Shown in pieces: positions 63,521 to 64,000 of a DNA stretch of 64,000 nucleotides. Under the pieces are notes generated by a model that ran no database searches, was not told where the DNA came from, and was given only the letters and a program-made list of their open reading frames with translations. Origin of the DNA: Rhodospirillales bacterium (GTDB lineage Bacteria > Pseudomonadota > Alphaproteobacteria > SP197); the NCBI GenBank assembly GCA_014323865.1, contig JACONG010000016.1:143685-207684 (forward strand), written 5' to 3'. A program made the position numbers and the translations under genes. Numbering within the stretch: the stretch's first letter is position 1; each line of letters begins with the position of its first letter.

Positions 63521-63527
63521 CGTGTCG

Positions 63528-64000
63528 TCAGTCCCAGCTCGCAACTTCGAGGCCGCGGGGGATCTTCTTTTCGGCGTCGTAGAACGGCAGATCGACGATC
63601 CTTGCGGGATGCATGGCACCGTCGAATCCCATGACTTCGCAGCTTCGGGGGGCGAGGTCGTCCGCGCTGCTGAGCCGGACAAAGGCGACGCCCTGCTCCA
63701 GGTAAGGCGACCAGCCTGAGGCCGTGATGTGGCCGATTTTCCTGCCGTCGCGCGCGACGGGCCCGCCGGCCAGCGGTTCGGCGGCCTTGCAGGTGATGCC
63801 GTACATGCAGGTCCGACGATCGGTCATGGCCTGCAGCGCATCGCTGCCGAAAAAGTCGCCTTTCCCGAATTTCAGGAAGGGACCGAAGCCGGCGGCCCAG
63901 GCCGAGGTTGTGTGGTCGATGTCGGAGATATTGTTGAAGATCGCGCCCTCGATGCGGCGGATGTCCATACCGTCGAGACCGATATCGAGCATGCCGTGCT
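63528..64000 (-). CDS. GcvT-family aminomethyltransferase (5' part outside window)
   Basis: The last 157 or so codons on the minus strand: MLDIGLDGMDIRRIEGAIFN, AAGFGPFLKFGKGDFFGSDALQ and the C-terminal barrel GRKIGHITASGWSPYLEQGVAFVRL. This order is that of the folate-binding aminomethyltransferase / dimethylsulfoniopropionate-demethylase-like family. The start lies beyond the window edge. Substrate not predicted; a C1-transfer role fits with the other demethylation genes nearby. Confidence 0.82.
   Translation of the reverse strand, partial: HGMLDIGLDGMDIRRIEGAIFNNISDIDHTTSAWAAGFGPFLKFGKGDFFGSDALQAMTDRRTCMYGITCKAAEPLAGGPVARDGRKIGHITASGWSPYLEQGVAFVRLSSADDLAPRSCEVMGFDGAMHPARIVDLPFYDAEKKIPRGLEVASWD

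Overview
This is a 64 kb high-GC chromosomal segment of an alphaproteobacterium. Gene content and order fit Rhodospirillales-like lineages, and the placement rests on synteny. Two linkage groups that flank alphaproteobacterial origins are present: parB-parA-rsmG-mnmG-mnmE with three exact parS sites (12.1-17.8 kb), and dnaQ-coaE-aroE-maf-ppsR / hemE-hemH-hemJ (22.0-28.7 kb). The ppsR-hemE gap (25.80-26.21 kb) is where the Caulobacter and Rickettsia origins lie, so it is proposed as oriC.

Layout. 0-5.3 kb: four minus-strand sulfotransferase paralogues, interrupted by two IS630-family remnants and a lipoprotein gene split by an in-frame TAA. 5.3-12 kb: porin, DUF3576 lipoprotein, then leuS-lptE-holA. 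12-20.2 kb: parBA-rsmG-mnmGE, a DUF6489 protein and a YyaL-type thioredoxin-domain protein. 20.1-21 kb: a DUF433 antitoxin with a wrecked DUF5615 toxin partner. 21-31.2 kb: housekeeping plus haem synthesis and two quinone oxidoreductases. 31.2-43.5 kb: metabolic and accessory genes, including a dimethylglycine-dehydrogenase-like enzyme, a third IS630 remnant, a translationally coupled DUF1538-DUF1538-PII-like-CBS operon, a phytanoyl-CoA dioxygenase-like protein, a nuclease, an M48 protease, a carbamoylase-like amidohydrolase and a metallophosphatase-fold protein whose metal-binding motifs are degraded. 43.6-48.3 kb: carD, fdxA, a TerB-like protein, an S4-domain protein and a SUV3-like helicase. 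48.3-57.9 kb: a decayed accessory zone with htpG, a transglutaminase-like protein and a DUF1223 protein as intact islands. It also contains an AT-rich frameshifted lipoprotein gene between two copies of TTGCAATTAACTGCAA, an RTX remnant and remnants of histidine phosphatase, PadR and Nudix genes. 57.9-60.2 kb: a large, unfamiliar GTPase-like gene with its own strong promoter. 60.4-64 kb: acnA, a pirin remnant and a truncated GcvT-family gene.

How it fits together. Core genes are intact and tightly packed, often with ATGA overlaps, while accessory genes show nonsense codons, frameshifts and internal deletions. This is consistent with recent relaxed selection, for example a host-associated lifestyle; assembly errors could mimic some single-base lesions. 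The best candidates for undescribed biology are the 752-residue GTPase-like protein at 57955-60213 and the DUF1538/PII-like/CBS membrane system at 34769-37048.
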